A stretch of DNA of 64,000 bases from an uncultured Sphingobacteriales bacterium (GCA_937991535.1 CALKHN010000079.1:1-64000), one strand, 5' to 3'; positions 34,801 through 42,812 are shown, numbered from the stretch's first letter. Notes: generated by a model from the letters alone, not told the origin. Numbers and translations are program-made.

Positions 34801-36667
34801 TCTGAGTAAAGGAGTTTAGTGTGAAGTTGCCACCATTGGGAAATGTAAGATGGAAACCGGTTCTGGATTTACCGCTCAAATGGGTGTTGGTGTTGAGTAG
34901 TGTAATCGGTGCAAAACTGGTCCCTGGAGGAACGATGCATACTACCTGGCCAGAAGACGCAGACGTTACTTTTGCTCTAACTGCCCCAAAATTTACTATA
35001 TTATTTGCTGGATTTGGGTTGAAATTGGCTCCAGTAATAGTCACCAGTGTGCCAGCCGGCCCTGCCGCAGGAGATATTCCACTGATTATGGGAGCCGTCG
35101 ATGCATTAAGGTCAGTATACACAAACCCCGCGATTGCATCCGTGTGATAAATATCCTTCACAATAATGTTTCCCGTTGCTCCATTTCCCACTACGGCTTC
35201 TATATCGGATGGCGATAGGATAGTAAAAGATGCTGCCGGAACATTACCAAAACTGACAGCAACAATTTTTTCTAAATTGTTTCCTTTTATCCTGATTACG
35301 GTTCCCGAACCCCCGGCCGAAGGTGAAAAGGAAGTAAGGGTTGGCACACCAGGAATCGCAAAGTCATGATTCCGAACCAGGGTATCTTTTACAATACCGT
35401 TGGATACGACCAATGCAATGGTGTCCCGTGCGCGGTTGATATCATGTTGGTAGCTTGCATTAAATGATTGGCTAATCAACCTGGAATTCAGATACCATTG
35501 GTATGTATAACCTTGCTTAGAAAGATTGTTTAGATTGACCTTTCCCGTTACATAACTATTCGTGGTATCTATTGTGAAATTAGCTGCCGGAATAGGTGTT
35601 CCACCGCCATTGGTGCTTATTAGTAAAGCCCCATGCGATCCTCCGGCCCATAGCTGGTTTTCATCCCACAGTGAAAGCTCTTTCATGCTGTATTCGTGTG
35701 CCAAATATTCTTTGGCGCCAGGAAGTTTTTCCCAAAAGCTGCCACCATCCGTTGTTTTAAAGATAAAACCACTGCCATTCAAACCAAAGCCTACACTATC
35801 ATTCACAAATCGCATGTTGATGCAGTTAAATGGGTTGACACCCGGGTTGTTCTTTAATGACCAATTTGTACCACCATTGGCAGTGTAATAAATATACCCC
35901 TTGCCATCATTTTCCATACTGAGCCATCCTTTGGAAGAACTGATAAAGCAGACGTAGTTGAGTATTCCGGCTGGAGTATGTATTTCTGTCCATGTACTGC
36001 CGCCATCATTCGATTTTAATAATTTATTTTTGTCGTATTCGGTATTAAAGGCAAGAATATTGTTAGCGTCTGCATATGAGAGCCTATTGTATTCATCTAT
36101 GCCGGATCTAATAACATTCCACGTTTTTCCCTGGTCATACGTTTTTAAGATCCTTCCGAGGTCTACGGCAAAACCAATATTACCATTTCCGGGAAATACC
36201 ATGTCGCTTATTGAGGAATAATATCTTTGAGGATTAAACCCCGTATGAAATATGAGTTTATAGGTGTCACCGCCGTCAGTCGAATAAAGAATGGAAGGAC
36301 CAAATCCGTAATCTCCATAAACAACAATATTGCGCGCATCAAAGGCTTTCACACCCTCTATTGCAAAACCAAATGTGAGATTTACCTGGTAATTGCTGTA
36401 GTCAACATTGCCGATGGTAATATATTTTTTTGCAAATGTTCTTCCGCTATCCTGAGTGAATCCTATCCATTTGTCAAATGCAACATAGCCCTGTGCAGGA
36501 GAGAAAAAACTAATTTTTGATATTTTTTCATCCAATGAGTTGTCAACATATATCTTCCTGACCTGCCCAGAAACTGTGCATGAGCCAGCCGCCAAGTAAA
36601 ATAAATAAAAAATTATGGCTATCCTGCTGAAATGCATGCCAGTCGATGCTACAATAAATCGATTCAT
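31874..36667 (-). CDS. Large secreted multidomain protein with T9SS sorting domain
   Basis: 1597 residues. A signal peptide occupies about 1-34 ('IAIIFYLFYLAAGSC'). Residues about 35-360 are Ycf48/BNR-like propeller blades ('TYDQGKTWNVI', 'SNDGGSTWTEI', 'TTDGGSFWEKL'). Next come a PKD-like piece, two IPT/TIG domains (about 440-610, 'PTLTSFSPSAGGSGTVIRIK'), FG-GAP blades with calcium loops ('DIDGDGRPDIIAGG', 'DFDNDDKLDVIIG') to about 985, then a row of Ig-like domains with paired cysteines ('CPGETITFIAKN', 'CKGSTLTFTT') to about 1510. The last 80 residues ('ARLYPNPVTNEFVLDS' onward, ending 'IVRFVKL') are a type A T9SS sorting domain, so it is secreted and attached outside. Role: adhesion or glycan binding, not known. 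Confidence 0.85.
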   Translation of the reverse strand: MNRFIVASTGMHFSRIAIIFYLFYLAAGSCTVSGQVRKIYVDNSLDEKISKISFFSPAQGYVAFDKWIGFTQDSGRTFAKKYITIGNVDYSNYQVNLTFGFAIEGVKAFDARNIVVYGDYGFGPSILYSTDGGDTYKLIFHTGFNPQRYYSSISDMVFPGNGNIGFAVDLGRILKTYDQGKTWNVIRSGIDEYNRLSYADANNILAFNTEYDKNKLLKSNDGGSTWTEIHTPAGILNYVCFISSSKGWLSMENDGKGYIYYTANGGTNWSLKNNPGVNPFNCINMRFVNDSVGFGLNGSGFIFKTTDGGSFWEKLPGAKEYLAHEYSMKELSLWDENQLWAGGSHGALLISTNGGGTPIPAANFTIDTTNSYVTGKVNLNNLSKQGYTYQWYLNSRLISQSFNASYQHDINRARDTIALVVSNGIVKDTLVRNHDFAIPGVPTLTSFSPSAGGSGTVIRIKGNNLEKIVAVSFGNVPAASFTILSPSDIEAVVGNGATGNIIVKDIYHTDAIAGFVYTDLNASTAPIISGISPAAGPAGTLVTITGANFNPNPANNIVNFGAVRAKVTSASSGQVVCIVPPGTSFAPITLLNTNTHLSGKSRTGFHLTFPNGGNFTLNSFTQKITYRAENNSDRFYRVSAADIDIDGKPDIVSSQHLFQSGIFVYRNTSAPGKFSFEEKKILANADAYGWGFTLNDLDGDGKPDLTIANNSNYVIFARNNSSPGKVAFDQQIHLPLSIDNYFNTSLTIGDIDGDGRPDIIAGGFSGSVISIIRNTSIPGIPSFAAALNFDVGPSGFIGVGDLNGDNKNEIIFCKTNTPDGVVFSCLENTSTPGKFTFGKIIDIVAPEINRGEINIVDFDNDDKLDVIIGTAVFRNTTTNGVISFASPMNPGGSKLGVIAANLSGDDKPDLVSAGILFRNISTSGKIATDPGVQTLVARDAASAVDFDLDGRTDIVISGGQTITIYGNNFPSNLTKTVCEGWTTTVEPDLHGSTYQWQLDKGGGFKEITSDDTSYTGANTQAIYLNRVPLTSHGYRLRCKIDGNYSSVVTIQVRQKKIPNVTLTANKTTICHGTMVTFIADTSGLGYDGHLEWMHNTDRLDLEDTIFQPNYLKDGDRVWAVLVSSDICSESLQRDTSNIITMSVKGDEPAINIHRADPGIICPGTATTFYAETFYAGDSYSIQWILNGKNVGDNKDTIVLYDLKDLDQIQASLTVAATSCSGPQTVYSSSGRVSVNPVRNPNVEIQASKVEICPGETITFIAKNKQYNESVYRWMIDGKETGGNSDTLVSADLSDGSSVKVIYTAINECGASLMSESNMLTIKVNTGLVASITIDASATEICKGSTLTFTTTALNAGDAPKYTWLLNGKNTGGNTIEYSSNNFQNNDEIKVRMNSNASCADTTAVTSNSIRIKVNEIVAPTLEISGDTSIKSGESVTLTATVAKAAGQDMLQWQEQKTMGAWRDIPGAVQSKLVYKPESSGDKVRCVYTTLNPCAVVSELISGELRFVISAEPSGREASARLYPNPVTNEFVLDSIDLSEEFVFLEITSMNGTSKLVTKNIKGLTSVRIPVYTLSKGRYIAVLVKSSGERRIVRFVKL

Positions 36668-37352
36668 AAAAAAGATAGAGTTTAGGGTGCTAATAAAGCC
36701 ACTTTGATATTCTTAAAAATATCGGAGCAAAGCAATCAAAAAGAGGTTTGTAATAGGATTGGCAACTAACTATTATAGAAGAGTTTCCCTTTTATTGCTG
36801 CAAAATCTTTCGTCCAACTAAGGAAGTGTTAACAAGACAAATGGTATAACGAATGTACCCCCAGTGAGTTATTTTTCCAAATTAATAATACTTCGTTTAT
36901 ATTTTATTTTCTGGTCATCACGGTAATTTTGGCGATAAACAAAGGTTGTTACAGGATCGGGCCATTCTCGGTTTAAAAGCACCAATTCGCGGTGAAATAG
37001 TTTGAGTTATGTTGATAACTACAGTGTTGGAAAATCGCAAAAGAGGTGCATAGCTTGTGATATATGCCTCAATCTCAATGCCAAGGCATTGAATCCAACA
37101 GTATGACTGCTTATTTGCATGTAAAACGCCTTCGGTGTGGCCGGTTGAATTCAGTTACCTTCTGTAACCCAATTCGGCTCCGCCGCTCCCAGGCAGAGTA
37201 CACAATGTCCAACGACTGACGTCTCACACCTGCAATTCTCTTATACCAATCCCGGCTGCTTGTTTCAAGCGAGGGTTACTTTGAATTGAAGAGAAGCTTT
37301 GGCTATCTAATAATTGAATCTTCTTGAAAAAGTTATGTGCAATCAATAAAGG
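36668..37352. other. 685-base gap with a coding-like remnant
   Basis: At 36869-36980 the minus strand reads 'NREWPDPVTTFVYRQNYRDD' then 'QKIKYKRSIINLEK' and a stop, about 37 codons without an upstream start; this looks like the last piece of a lost gene I cannot name. The rest of the gap shows no open frame, tRNA or clear hairpin. Confidence 0.35.
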
Positions 37353-37769
37353 TCAAAATTCTAAAATTCCGAAATTTAATTGCCAGGAAAGTCCGTATCT
37401 GTCAGCAAGCCAGGCAAATTTCTTACTAAATCCGTAGCTGCCAATTGGCATCATTGCTTTTCCCCCTTCCAATAGTTCGGTATAAAGATGATTGATTTCA
37501 TCTTCACTGTCGCAATGCACATATATGGAAATGGAAGGTGTAAAGGTAAAGTTATGCCCAGGGCTATCGATCGCCATGTACTCCTGTTTGTCGATCGTGA
37601 AAGTTGCGTGTTTCACAGCCCCCGCTTTTCCACCCGGTTCTCCTTCTTTGAAATAGGTGATATTTTTTATTTCCGAACCAGGAAAAACTGAGGTGTAAAA
37701 TTTTATTGCTTCTTCAGCCTTGCCGAATTGGTCTCCCGCAAACATTAGAAAAGTTGTCGTCTTTTGCAT
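37353..37769 (-). CDS. VOC/PhnB-like protein (glyoxalase fold)
   Basis: From the ATG at 37769 the protein has 138 residues: 'MQKTTTFLMFAGDQFGKAEE', 'AIKFYTSVFPGSEI' and the closing 'WLADRYGLSWQLNF'. This is the PhnB-like (3-demethylubiquinone methyltransferase-annotated) branch of the VOC superfamily. Metal-binding residues of true glyoxalases are not all visible, and members of this branch have no agreed function. The frame extends to 37835, but the first 22 residues do not belong to the family. Confidence 0.8.
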   Translation of the reverse strand: MQKTTTFLMFAGDQFGKAEEAIKFYTSVFPGSEIKNITYFKEGEPGGKAGAVKHATFTIDKQEYMAIDSPGHNFTFTPSISIYVHCDSEDEINHLYTELLEGGKAMMPIGSYGFSKKFAWLADRYGLSWQLNFGILEF

Positions 37770-37898
37770 TTTTTGTGTTGTTTTTGTAGGTTTCTTACAA
37801 TACCGCTGACGCGTAAACGCCAATCCCGTCTCCACCGGCCAATTTCCTTCAAAGTATGACAGTTACATGCATAATAAAGCGGCTTAAAATGACTGTTT

Positions 37899-38270
37899 TC
37901 AGATAGCACCTTTCACTATGGTACACCAGCCATTTTCTTTTCGGTAGTAACCGTATTCAAAACAAAATATATATGCTTTCTTATCGCCTTGATTTATACG
38001 GGTGTGGGTGTGGTACCGTAATACAAAGCCGTTGTCCAGTAAGGTTTGTTCTTTCACACTTGTTACTTCCTTCCCTTTGAGCAATTCTTCCAGAGTGCGA
38101 CGATTGTTTTTTAATATGGCGATGACCTTACCTGTTTGTCCTGTTTCTTTTTTTCGTTTGGCATTGTGAAAAGCATTTTTATGGCCGGCAGAACAAAATC
38201 GCTTGTTCTCATTTCCGCTGATGGGAATCCCGCACCACAGGCATTTTATCTTTTTAACTCTTGGCGCCAT
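37899..38270 (-). CDS. Zinc-ribbon protein, mobile-element type
   Basis: 123 residues. The N-terminus has 'CLWCGIPISGNENKRFCSAG' followed by H, a C-x2-C...C-x3-H zinc-binding pattern, then a basic helix. The remainder is unknown. It is transcribed away from the ssb gene; the 28-base palindrome between them (38293-38320) may control both. Such small zinc proteins are common at the edges of Bacteroidota integrative elements and may be DNA-binding regulators. Confidence 0.6.
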   Translation of the reverse strand: MAPRVKKIKCLWCGIPISGNENKRFCSAGHKNAFHNAKRKKETGQTGKVIAILKNNRRTLEELLKGKEVTSVKEQTLLDNGFVLRYHTHTRINQGDKKAYIFCFEYGYYRKENGWCTIVKGAI

Positions 38271-38292
38271 GTTCTAAAATACTTCATTTTTC

Positions 38293-38320
38293 TTTCGTTT
38301 CAAAACGTTTCAAAACGAAA
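38293..38320. promoter_or_regulatory. Imperfect 28-bp palindrome, putative operator
   Basis: TTTCGTTT (38293-38300) and AAACGAAA (38313-38320) are inverted, with the central CAAAACGTTTCAAAACG also nearly self-complementary; only two base pairs break the symmetry. It also holds two direct CGTTTCAAAA units. It sits in the divergent region between the zinc-ribbon gene and the first ssb. Confidence 0.5.
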
Positions 38321-38409
38321 TGATGCTCAAAGAAACGTTGAAAACCTTGACTTCAGTTTTTGGGTGCTCTACTTTCGTCTCAAAAAATTCATTCACAAAA
38401 AGAAAGTTT

Positions 38410-38736
38410 ATGAAAACAAATCAGGTACTGCTGATCGGATATGTGGGAAAAGATCCGCAAACAACGCAAACCACAAAAGGATCAAAAAGAATTTGTATCC
38501 GTATGGCTACACATTACAGACGAAGCAATACAGCTGGCGAGCCATCCTTCCAAACGGTATGGCACAACGTGGTTGCATGGGATCAGAAGGCCGAATATGC
38601 AGAAAGAAATTTCATCAAGGGAAGTAAGATCCTGGTAGAAGGTGTTATTGACTACCGGAATTACCCCGACAAATTAGGTCATACCCGCTATGTCACCGAG
38701 ATCAGGGCGAACAGCCTTCTGAATCTTGACCGCTGA
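38410..38736 (+). CDS. ssb: Single-stranded DNA-binding protein, first copy
   Basis: From the ATG at 38410 the product has 108 residues: 'MKTNQVLLIGYVGKDPQTTQ' is the typical OB-fold opening and 'FQTVWHNVVAWDQKAEYAER' the core. The C-terminus ends 'RANSLLNLDR', so the acidic tail used to recruit repair proteins is missing, a difference from the second ssb. It probably protects single strands made during element transfer. The ORF extends upstream to 38320 without added SSB sequence. Confidence 0.85.
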   Translation: MKTNQVLLIGYVGKDPQTTQTTKGSKRICIRMATHYRRSNTAGEPSFQTVWHNVVAWDQKAEYAERNFIKGSKILVEGVIDYRNYPDKLGHTRYVTEIRANSLLNLDR

Positions 38737-38750
38737 TTACAATCCTCACC

Positions 38751-39347
38751 ATGAAAATAAAACCAATGGCACAGACATTTGTAAGAAAAAAGTTCAAGTA
38801 CGGCAGGTCATTTAAGATCATCAATTGGGGTGTCCAATTTGATTCGCTGCTGGAACTGAAATACGCTATTTCGATCCAGGATGAGTACGCGTTTCTGAGA
38901 AGTCGTATTGCAATTTACTATCATCACGGTGCAGGGCAACCGACTTCTTATATCCGCGAAGGTGTTCGGCGCTATACACCGGACTATCTCATTCGGCACA
39001 AGCAAACAGGAGAAGCTTTTCTGGTCGAGATTAAACCACGGGCCGCAGAAAACGATCCTCAACTGGCCCTTCGAAGGGAAGTCGCCGAAAAATACATTCA
39101 CTGGAGGAGATTCGACTGGAAATTCAAAATCGTCTTTGATGATGAAATTGTTTTAAACCGAACCGGGCTTTCGGTGTTCCAGGATTGCTGCAAATTAAAA
39201 TCTAATTCAGCATTCAAGATTTGGCTGGCACAGCAGGACAAACGCTATAATCGGTATGCCCCAACATATTTTGCAAAACCGCCCAGGGAATGTGACATCC
39301 GGTTCGTGATGTTGGGCATGCATTCCCCCGGATGCAACTATATCTGA
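38751..39347 (+). CDS. TnsA-like PD-(D/E)xK endonuclease
   Basis: 198 residues. 'FDSLLELKYAIS' has the catalytic glutamate, 'YTPDYLIRH' the aspartate and 'FLVEIKPR' the ExK pair, the order seen in TnsA N-terminal nuclease domains. TnsA normally works with a TnsB transposase to cut the 5' ends; no tnsB, tnsC or terminal repeats are seen here, so the protein may be a stand-alone element nuclease. It starts 15 bases after ssb and is likely co-transcribed. ATG 38751 or 38766 are both possible starts. Confidence 0.72.
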   Translation: MKIKPMAQTFVRKKFKYGRSFKIINWGVQFDSLLELKYAISIQDEYAFLRSRIAIYYHHGAGQPTSYIREGVRRYTPDYLIRHKQTGEAFLVEIKPRAAENDPQLALRREVAEKYIHWRRFDWKFKIVFDDEIVLNRTGLSVFQDCCKLKSNSAFKIWLAQQDKRYNRYAPTYFAKPPRECDIRFVMLGMHSPGCNYI

Positions 39348-39685
39348 TTGCTTAAGTGCTTTGATGTAGCCGGCTGTTGTTTTTTAAATATTTCTGTCCT
39401 TGCGTCGCACTCGTTATCGTTCTGTTCCCTGATTGCCCTTTTTGAACAATTGTACAAATGACAGTTTGTTGTTTGCAAGAAAACGGGGCAAAAAGCAAGC
39501 GAAGTTAGCGGCTCCCCTGCTCAACCAAATCGTTCGGCATAAACGGTTTCCCCCTAAAGGAACCCCCAATTATTCCGCGTGCGATTTGGTGTCTTTTTCC
39601 TATTCGCTGCCGCTTCTTGGCCTGCTTTCTTTTTTTCCGTTTTTTCTTTTTCAAACAATTTTTTTCATCATTAAAATCAAAGATT
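39348..39685. other. 338-base gap upstream of second ssb
   Basis: Mostly pyrimidine-rich on the + strand towards its end (39600-39665, many T runs), consistent with an untranslated leader. The open frames here on both strands are low-complexity products of the T runs. No hairpin or promoter could be placed with confidence. Confidence 0.4.
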
Positions 39686-40054
39686 ATGGAACTCACAGGC
39701 AGATTAACAGCAGATGCAAAGATCAGCACCTTAAAAGACGAAAGAAAAGTTGTAAACTTTTCCATCGCCATCAATGATCGTTACAAGTCGGCAAATGGCG
39801 AAACAAAAGAAATAACTACGTTTATCAACTGCGCCTATTGGGTGAAACCAGCTATTGCACCCTATTTAACCAAAGGGACATTGGTAGAAATCTATGGCCG
39901 CATAGGGATAAATGCATGGACCAACGCTGAAGGTCAGGCCAAGGCTTCCCTCAATTTTCATGTTAGCAATATCAAATTGCATGGCGGTAGAAAAATAGAT
40001 GAGCAGACGACTGCAACTACTGCAGAAGCCGCAGCGGATGACCTCCCATTTTAA
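39686..40054 (+). CDS. ssb: Single-stranded DNA-binding protein, second copy
   Basis: From the ATG at 39686 the product has 122 residues. 'MELTGRLTADAKISTLKDER' then 'KVVNFSIAINDRY' is the OB fold start and 'FINCAYW' the core strand. The C-terminus 'AAADDLPF' is a classic acidic tip (DDxPF), so this copy can recruit partner proteins, unlike the first ssb. The two SSBs differ strongly in sequence. It precedes the DUF932 gene by 33 bases. Confidence 0.87.
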   Translation: MELTGRLTADAKISTLKDERKVVNFSIAINDRYKSANGETKEITTFINCAYWVKPAIAPYLTKGTLVEIYGRIGINAWTNAEGQAKASLNFHVSNIKLHGGRKIDEQTTATTAEAAADDLPF

Positions 40055-40087
40055 TACAGTATTCAATCATTTTTAAAATCTTTTGGT

Positions 40088-41149
40088 ATGGCACACAACA
40101 TCAGTTACAACGAGAATACAGGGCAGCATAGTTTTTTCAGTGTTAATGAAAAACCCTGGCACGGTCTGGGTAAAATCGTTAGTGATTATCCAAGCAGCCG
40201 GGAGGCAATACAGTATGCGGGATTGGACTATTCGGTTGAAAAAAGGGCACTTTTCACTTTTGACAATGAAAATCAAAACGCCAATCCGGACTATGATATA
40301 ATTATTCCTGAAATCAAAGTGCCTAATTATTTCGCTACGGTGCGCACAGATACCGAAACCGTTTTGGGCGTTGTGGGAAAAGATTATGAACTTATACAGA
40401 ACAGGGATGCATTTACTTTTTTTGATTCGATTGTTGGCGGTGAGGGTATCCAGTATGAAACCGCAGGAGCGTTAGGCAAAGGCGAACGTATATTCATTAC
40501 CGCCAAACTTCCGGGCTATATTAAAGTGGGTAGCGAAGACTTAATTGAAAAATACCTGTTTCTGACCACTTCCCACGATGGTTTCGGAAGTATATCCGCG
40601 GCATTTACACCTACGCGGATAGTGTGTAACAATACACTGAATGCAGCTTTGCGCAATTGCAGTAACCGGATTAGTATCCGCCATACGACCGGAGCAAAAG
40701 AAAGGCTTGAAAGCGCCCACAAAATTATGGGCATCTCCAATAAACTGACTGAAGAAATGGAGCAGATATTCAATCAGTGGTCAAAGGTACGGGTAACCGA
40801 CCCGGAACTTAAAAAACTGGTTCGCCTGGCAATGGTGCCCAATCGTGAAGTATTGCAGGATATTCAAAAAGGTAAAGAAAATGAACTGTCCACCTGTTTT
40901 AAAAACATCTGTGATAATGTTTTTACCTATGCGATGACCGCACCATCTCAACAACTCCAGACCACCAAAGGCACTTTGTTTGGTGTGTACAACGCTGTAA
41001 CAGGCTATATGCAAAATGTACGCCGTTATAAAAGTGGAGAAGCAAAATTAAAATCTATTATGGAGGGCAACGCAATGACCAAGAATCAAAAGGCATTTGA
41101 CCTGTGCACCGATTTTATGCGCAGCGAACTGGTGGGTATTTATCAGTAA
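40088..41149 (+). CDS. DUF932 (phage/plasmid-like) protein
   Basis: 353 residues of the DUF932/TIGR03299 family: 'KPWHGLGKIV' near the N-terminus, 'VVGKDYELIQNRDAF' and 'RIVCNNTLNAAL' are typical. Proteins of this family are frequent on plasmids, phages and integrative elements; their function is not established, though DNA binding or replication help has been suggested. It is a strong sign that this stretch is mobile DNA. Confidence 0.85.
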   Translation: MAHNISYNENTGQHSFFSVNEKPWHGLGKIVSDYPSSREAIQYAGLDYSVEKRALFTFDNENQNANPDYDIIIPEIKVPNYFATVRTDTETVLGVVGKDYELIQNRDAFTFFDSIVGGEGIQYETAGALGKGERIFITAKLPGYIKVGSEDLIEKYLFLTTSHDGFGSISAAFTPTRIVCNNTLNAALRNCSNRISIRHTTGAKERLESAHKIMGISNKLTEEMEQIFNQWSKVRVTDPELKKLVRLAMVPNREVLQDIQKGKENELSTCFKNICDNVFTYAMTAPSQQLQTTKGTLFGVYNAVTGYMQNVRRYKSGEAKLKSIMEGNAMTKNQKAFDLCTDFMRSELVGIYQ

Positions 41150-41189
41150 AAGAAACCGGGGGCGCAGCCGGACAAGCTGCGCCATTTTT

Positions 41190-41474
41190 ATGGAAACAAT
41201 TAACCAATTTAAAGCAGTTAATCCTCTTGCTATTTCAATTTGGCGGAGATTGAAATTTACTTATCCCAATGCTTTGGTGTGGGTTAGGATGGGGGAGGAG
41301 TATTATACATTTTCGAGGGATGCGATAGCGGTAAGCAGCGTTTGTAAACTCAAAATATTCCCCAGTGTTCAGGAGCATTGGCATTGTACCATTACTTGTG
41401 AACAAACTGAAGCGGTTTTAAAAAAAATGATCCGGGCAGGCTTTCAGATAGCCTTATGTGACGCGCTGCAATAA
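41190..41474 (+). CDS. Stand-alone MutS domain I-like protein
   Basis: From the ATG at 41190 the product has 94 residues. 'IWRRLKFTYPNALVWVRMGE' followed by 'EYYTFSRDAI' matches the opening of MutS domain I ('Y..IK..YPD..LLFR.GDFYE.F..DA'), and 'MIRAGFQIALCD' matches 'LIKAGYKVAICEQ'. The Phe-x-Glu reading-head motif is not conserved and the rest of MutS (ATPase, clamp) is absent. It may bind DNA or interfere with mismatch repair in the host; this is inference. Confidence 0.68.
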   Translation: METINQFKAVNPLAISIWRRLKFTYPNALVWVRMGEEYYTFSRDAIAVSSVCKLKIFPSVQEHWHCTITCEQTEAVLKKMIRAGFQIALCDALQ

Positions 41475-41485
41475 CACAATTCAAT

Positions 41486-41704
41486 ATGCAATGGGAAGAC
41501 TATTTGTATGGTTACGATGATGGATTTATGCATGGCAGATCCGGCAAAGAAAACAGTGGGTGTAACCTGCTGTTTTCTTTAAGCAGATTTATCATCTGCA
41601 TAATTATTTTTCTATTGAATCTATTTTACCTGCTCATTAAATCGGTAATAGAAATATGTATCTATTTGTTGACGGTATGCTTAAAGTTATTGGAGAAACT
41701 GTAA
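41486..41704 (+). CDS. Small membrane protein
   Basis: 72 residues: a short polar start ('MQWEDYLYGYDDGFMHGRSG') and two hydrophobic stretches (about 27-49 and 50-66). It begins 11 bases after the MutS-like gene and its stop abuts a strong terminator, so it closes this operon. No family recognised. Confidence 0.5.
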   Translation: MQWEDYLYGYDDGFMHGRSGKENSGCNLLFSLSRFIICIIIFLLNLFYLLIKSVIEICIYLLTVCLKLLEKL

Positions 41705-41736
41705 AAACGAGGCAAGCTTTGGGCTTGCCTCGTTTT
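41704..41736 (+). terminator. Strong rho-independent terminator
   Basis: AAAACGAGGCAAGC (41704-41717), loop TTTGG, GCTTGCCTCGTTTT (41723-41736): a perfect 14-base stem ending in a T run. It follows directly after the stop codon of the small membrane protein and marks the end of the ssb-DUF932 operon. Confidence 0.85.
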
Positions 41737-41994
41737 GGTCATTCAGAGAAATGATTGTTTTACGGCTTAATGTAGCATTGGGAGAGGGTGTAGATAATTA
41801 AAGTATAATCTTAGAATCGCAATCATAATTCTTTCACAAAGTTATCCTTTGGGCTGCTGAAGCGTGAAAAAGACTTCGGCATAAACACCTCCCCACCCTG
41901 CATATGCACTCCTTTATTCCGATTCCTTTTTCACTGGATTGCCCAAAAGATGGGATGGTTTCATAATTAATTTTTAATCATTAAAACTTTGGTT

Positions 41995-42471
41995 ATGGAA
42001 TCAAGATTAAGCCTTCAGGAACTCAACAATGTAGCAGAAGTTGAAATCGTTTACCGCAGAAAGCCAAACTGCAAAGCCTCCGAAAAACCGGTGATTCACA
42101 CTTCATCCGACGCCTATGCTATATTTATGCATTACTGGAATTTGGATACCATTGAATTAATTGAGGAATTTAAAGTACTTTACCTCAATAGGCGCAATAC
42201 TGTCCTTCAGCTTTTAGATCTTTCCAAGGGAGGTATTTCAGGAACAATAGCTGATACACGGTTGATATTGGCAAGTGCATTGAAAGTTTGTGCCTCCTCC
42301 GTCGTTTTAGCCCATAATCATCCTTCCGGAATTGTAAAACCTTCCAGGGCAGACCAGGCATTGACCCATAAAATAAAAATTGCTGCATCTTATCATGATA
42401 TCCTCATTGTGGATCATTTAATCGTTAGTCAAGATTGCTATTTTTCATTTGGTGACGAAGGGCTGCTATAG
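41995..42471 (+). CDS. radC: RadC-like JAB-domain protein
   Basis: From the ATG at 41995 the product has 158 residues and only the JAB/MPN metalloprotease-like domain. 'AHNHPSGIVKPSRAD' is the HxHxxxG...PSxxD zinc site, complete. The N-terminal HhH part of full RadC is missing. Short RadC proteins of this kind are typical cargo of Bacteroidota conjugative and mobilizable elements. The TTG at 41989 is a weaker start. Confidence 0.85.
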   Translation: MESRLSLQELNNVAEVEIVYRRKPNCKASEKPVIHTSSDAYAIFMHYWNLDTIELIEEFKVLYLNRRNTVLQLLDLSKGGISGTIADTRLILASALKVCASSVVLAHNHPSGIVKPSRADQALTHKIKIAASYHDILIVDHLIVSQDCYFSFGDEGLL

Positions 42472-42482
42472 GCCCTTTTTTG
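42458..42482 (+). terminator. Terminator overlapping radC stop
   Basis: AAGGGC (42458-42463) pairs with GCCCTT (42472-42477), then a run of T (42476-42482). The loop contains the radC stop codon. A short but clear terminator. Confidence 0.65.
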
Positions 42483-42530
42483 TGCTTGCTGTAGAAATGG
42501 TATTAAAAACAAAGGCATTTCTTAAAATAG

Positions 42531-42812
42531 TTACAGTGATTTTAATTTTTCATTCATTTCCGAGAGTCCCGCCTTGGCCAGTAGTTCAGAAGTTAGTGAT
42601 GAAATTATTTGTGTGCTCTCCTGGGTGATTGCATCCAAAATGCCAATGGATTTATCGGAGCTATTGCTGCCGTTTAATCCTCTTTCAATTATTTTACTTA
42701 AAAGTAGCATATCCTTTCTGGCAATACTGACACTAAGTTTTACATTTTCATTCATACCGGGAATGCTTAGCAATGTCTCATAAATCCTGGCTACATCTGA
42801 TTTCGCTAACAT
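42531..42812 (-). CDS. Hypothetical helical protein, 93 residues
   Basis: Mostly helical and without a recognised domain: 'KSDVARIYETLLSIPGMNEN', 'VKLSVSIARKDMLLLSKIIE', then a serine/threonine-rich stretch. It reads against its neighbours, between radC and the primase gene. Small RHH-like or helical proteins in this position occur on many elements; no function can be given. Confidence 0.5.
   Translation of the reverse strand: MLAKSDVARIYETLLSIPGMNENVKLSVSIARKDMLLLSKIIERGLNGSNSSDKSIGILDAITQESTQIISSLTSELLAKAGLSEMNEKLKSL

Noticed and set aside
38751..39347. Tn7-like transposon
   Set aside because: Only a TnsA-like nuclease is present; no TnsB, TnsC, TniQ or end repeats were seen.
39433..39777. 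114-codon + frame and 89-codon minus frame over a T-rich leader
   Set aside because: Both are low-complexity results of T/A runs, and overlap the ssb start in other frames.
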